Shown here piece after piece: positions 37,712 to 38,879 of a stretch of DNA of 38,879 bases. This DNA is from Ruminococcus sp. CAG:488 (GTDB taxonomy: Bacteria > Bacillota > Clostridia > Oscillospirales > Acutalibacteraceae): NCBI GenBank assembly GCA_000434055.1, contig HF999635.1, positions 1 through 38,879 on the forward strand, read 5' to 3'. The position numbers were made by a program, and so were the translations under genes. Below the pieces are notes generated by a model that saw only the letters and a program-made list of their open reading frames with translations, was not told where the DNA came from and did not search any database. Within the stretch, counting starts at the first letter, position 1; each line of letters opens with the position of its first letter.

Positions 37712-38879
37712 ATGAGAAGTGAACCTAATTACAACACCATACCTGTCGGACAGCTTGGTATCATCGCTCTCCCGGGCTGCGAAGAGCTTGCCAACAAGAT
37801 CGACAATTACCTGATCAGATGGAGATTTCAGCGTAACAGCGAGCACAAGGACACGCTTGCATTCGCAGGATATGAAAAATCAACCTATCTTATCAACATG
37901 GATTTCCCCCGTTTCGGTACAGGCGAAGGTAAAGCAGCGCTTAACCAGACGGTCAGAGGCTATGACATCTACATTCTTTGCGATGTTTTTAACTACGGCG
38001 TAACATACAAGATGTACGGAATGACCGTTCCGATGTCGCCGGACGAGCACTTTGCAAACCTCAAGCGTGCAATCAGCGCAATCGAGGGCAAGGCAAAGAG
38101 AGTTTCCGTTATTATGCCGATGCTCTATGAGGGCAGACAGCACAAGCGTTCGAGCCGTGAATCGCTCGACTGTGCAATGATGCTTCAGGAGCTTCACAAC
38201 ATGGGTGTTGAAAACTTCATCACCTTCGACGCACACGACCCGAGAGTTATGAACGCAATCCCCCTTTGCGGATTTGAGAGCATATCCCCCGCCTATCAGA
38301 TGATCAAGGCCGCAGTCAACAACGTTGACAACCTTAAGATCAACAAGGACAACATAATGATTATCTCCCCCGATGAGGGCGGAATGTCACGTTGTATTTA
38401 CTATTCGACCGTTCTCGGCGTTGAGCTCGGAATGTTCTACAAGCGCCGTGATTTCTCAAGAATCGTTGACGGCAGAAACCCGATCATCGCTCACGAGTTC
38501 CTCGGCGACAACGTTGAGGGCAAGGATGTTATCATCGTTGACGATATGATTTCCTCAGGTGAATCAATGATCGAGGTTGCAACAAAGCTCAAGGAGCTCA
38601 AGGCTGCCAGAATTTATATTTTCTCGGCATTCGGACTTTTCTGTAACGGCTTTGATGCTTTCGACAAAGCATTTCAGGAAGGCATTATCGACCGTGTGTT
38701 CACAACTAACCTCATTTACGGTACCCCCGAGCTTCTCAGCAAAGATTGGTATATAAGAGTTGATATGTCAAAGTATCTTTCATACATCATTGACACCCTT
38801 AACCATGACACATCAATCAGCGACCTTCTCGACCCCGCCGAAAAGATCAACACTCTGCTTGATAAAAAAGGACTTAAAT
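37712..38879 (+). CDS. prs: Ribose-phosphate pyrophosphokinase family protein, open at the window edge
   Basis: Reads open from the ATG at 37712 (AAAGGCGG upstream) to the last base, 389 codons; the final complete codon is a lysine followed by a single T, so the stop is probably just outside. The product makes PRPP from ribose 5-phosphate and ATP, the entry to nucleotide, His and Trp synthesis. Visible motifs are MPMLYEGRQHKRSSRESLD (flexible catalytic loop), TFDAHDPRV (metal/ATP site), SPDEGGMSR and the PRPP loop VIIVDDMISSGESM. The chain is longer than the usual 315 residues, a form seen in Clostridia, and the Ser-Ser-Gly in the PRPP loop replaces the common Thr-Gly. A weak TTTAAA-N17-TAAAAT promoter may precede it. 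Confidence 0.9.
   Translation, partial: MRSEPNYNTIPVGQLGIIALPGCEELANKIDNYLIRWRFQRNSEHKDTLAFAGYEKSTYLINMDFPRFGTGEGKAALNQTVRGYDIYILCDVFNYGVTYKMYGMTVPMSPDEHFANLKRAISAIEGKAKRVSVIMPMLYEGRQHKRSSRESLDCAMMLQELHNMGVENFITFDAHDPRVMNAIPLCGFESISPAYQMIKAAVNNVDNLKINKDNIMIISPDEGGMSRCIYYSTVLGVELGMFYKRRDFSRIVDGRNPIIAHEFLGDNVEGKDVIIVDDMISSGESMIEVATKLKELKAARIYIFSAFGLFCNGFDAFDKAFQEGIIDRVFTTNLIYGTPELLSKDWYIRVDMSKYLSYIIDTLNHDTSISDLLDPAEKINTLLDKKGLK

Overview
The window looks like a chromosomal segment of a moderately low-GC Gram-positive anaerobe of the class Clostridia, most likely a gut Ruminococcus/Oscillospiraceae-type bacterium. The pointers are strong AGGAGG-like ribosome-binding sites, TTG and GTG starts, U-tract terminators, class B sortases, a cohesin-like/dockerin protein, a preQ1-I riboswitch in front of queT, an AbrB regulator with a C-terminal zinc-knuckle-like tail, and Thr/Lys-rich secreted proteins. 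The species cannot be fixed from the sequence alone. I see no rRNA, tRNA, CRISPR array, transposase or phage structural gene.

Layout. 1-2071 (minus): the start of a secreted protein cut by the window edge, then a capsule/exopolysaccharide chain-length regulator and its BY-kinase-like ATPase partner. 2323-10665 (plus): one long, tightly packed eight-gene unit with a promoter in front and a terminator behind. It runs cysteine desulfurase - thiI - cinA - sortase B - acidic protein - sortase B - tail-anchored protein - cohesin-like/dockerin protein. 10670-13311: a TIM-barrel sugar isomerase-like gene (minus), an orphan holin-endolysin pair (plus) and an XRE regulator (minus). 13446-16056: a HAD phosphatase, then a preQ1 riboswitch with queT and a directly abutting GT4 glycosyltransferase. 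16055-21664: a DHDPS-family lyase/aldolase (minus), nrdR with an alpha/beta hydrolase, then a type Ic aminotransferase with an acyl-CoA ligase. 21665-25489: a small membrane protein, a GH123-like protein (DUF4091) and a serine beta-lactamase-fold hydrolase. 25558-28644 (minus): a TetR regulator and a DUF1538 membrane protein translationally coupled to a double-domain PII-like protein.

28789-35437 is the most unusual part. It holds a PI-PLC-X protein without a signal peptide, a Thr/Lys-rich secreted protein, two tandem 41- and 44-residue amphipathic peptides, an AbrB-type regulator, a secreted metallophosphoesterase, a membrane-anchored FHA protein and a secreted PHP-domain protein. Each small peptide has its own TTGACA/extended -10 promoter, 5' hairpin, strong Shine-Dalgarno sequence and terminator. 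The peptides are paralogous, leaderless, rich in Ile, Asp and Lys, and built from a repeated helical unit, so they resemble phenol-soluble-modulin-type peptides in design. They are too small for ordinary gene callers and are the best candidate for an undescribed system here. The window ends with an MscS channel, a cation diffusion facilitator and a PRPP synthetase family gene that runs to the last base.

How the genes fit together. Much of the window serves the cell surface: polysaccharide assembly, sortases, a dockerin protein, secreted phosphoesterases and surface proteins. The rest is core metabolism and tRNA modification (ThiI with its desulfurase, QueT, NrdR, PRPP synthetase). Promoter, terminator and riboswitch calls were made by reading the sequence and have not been tested.
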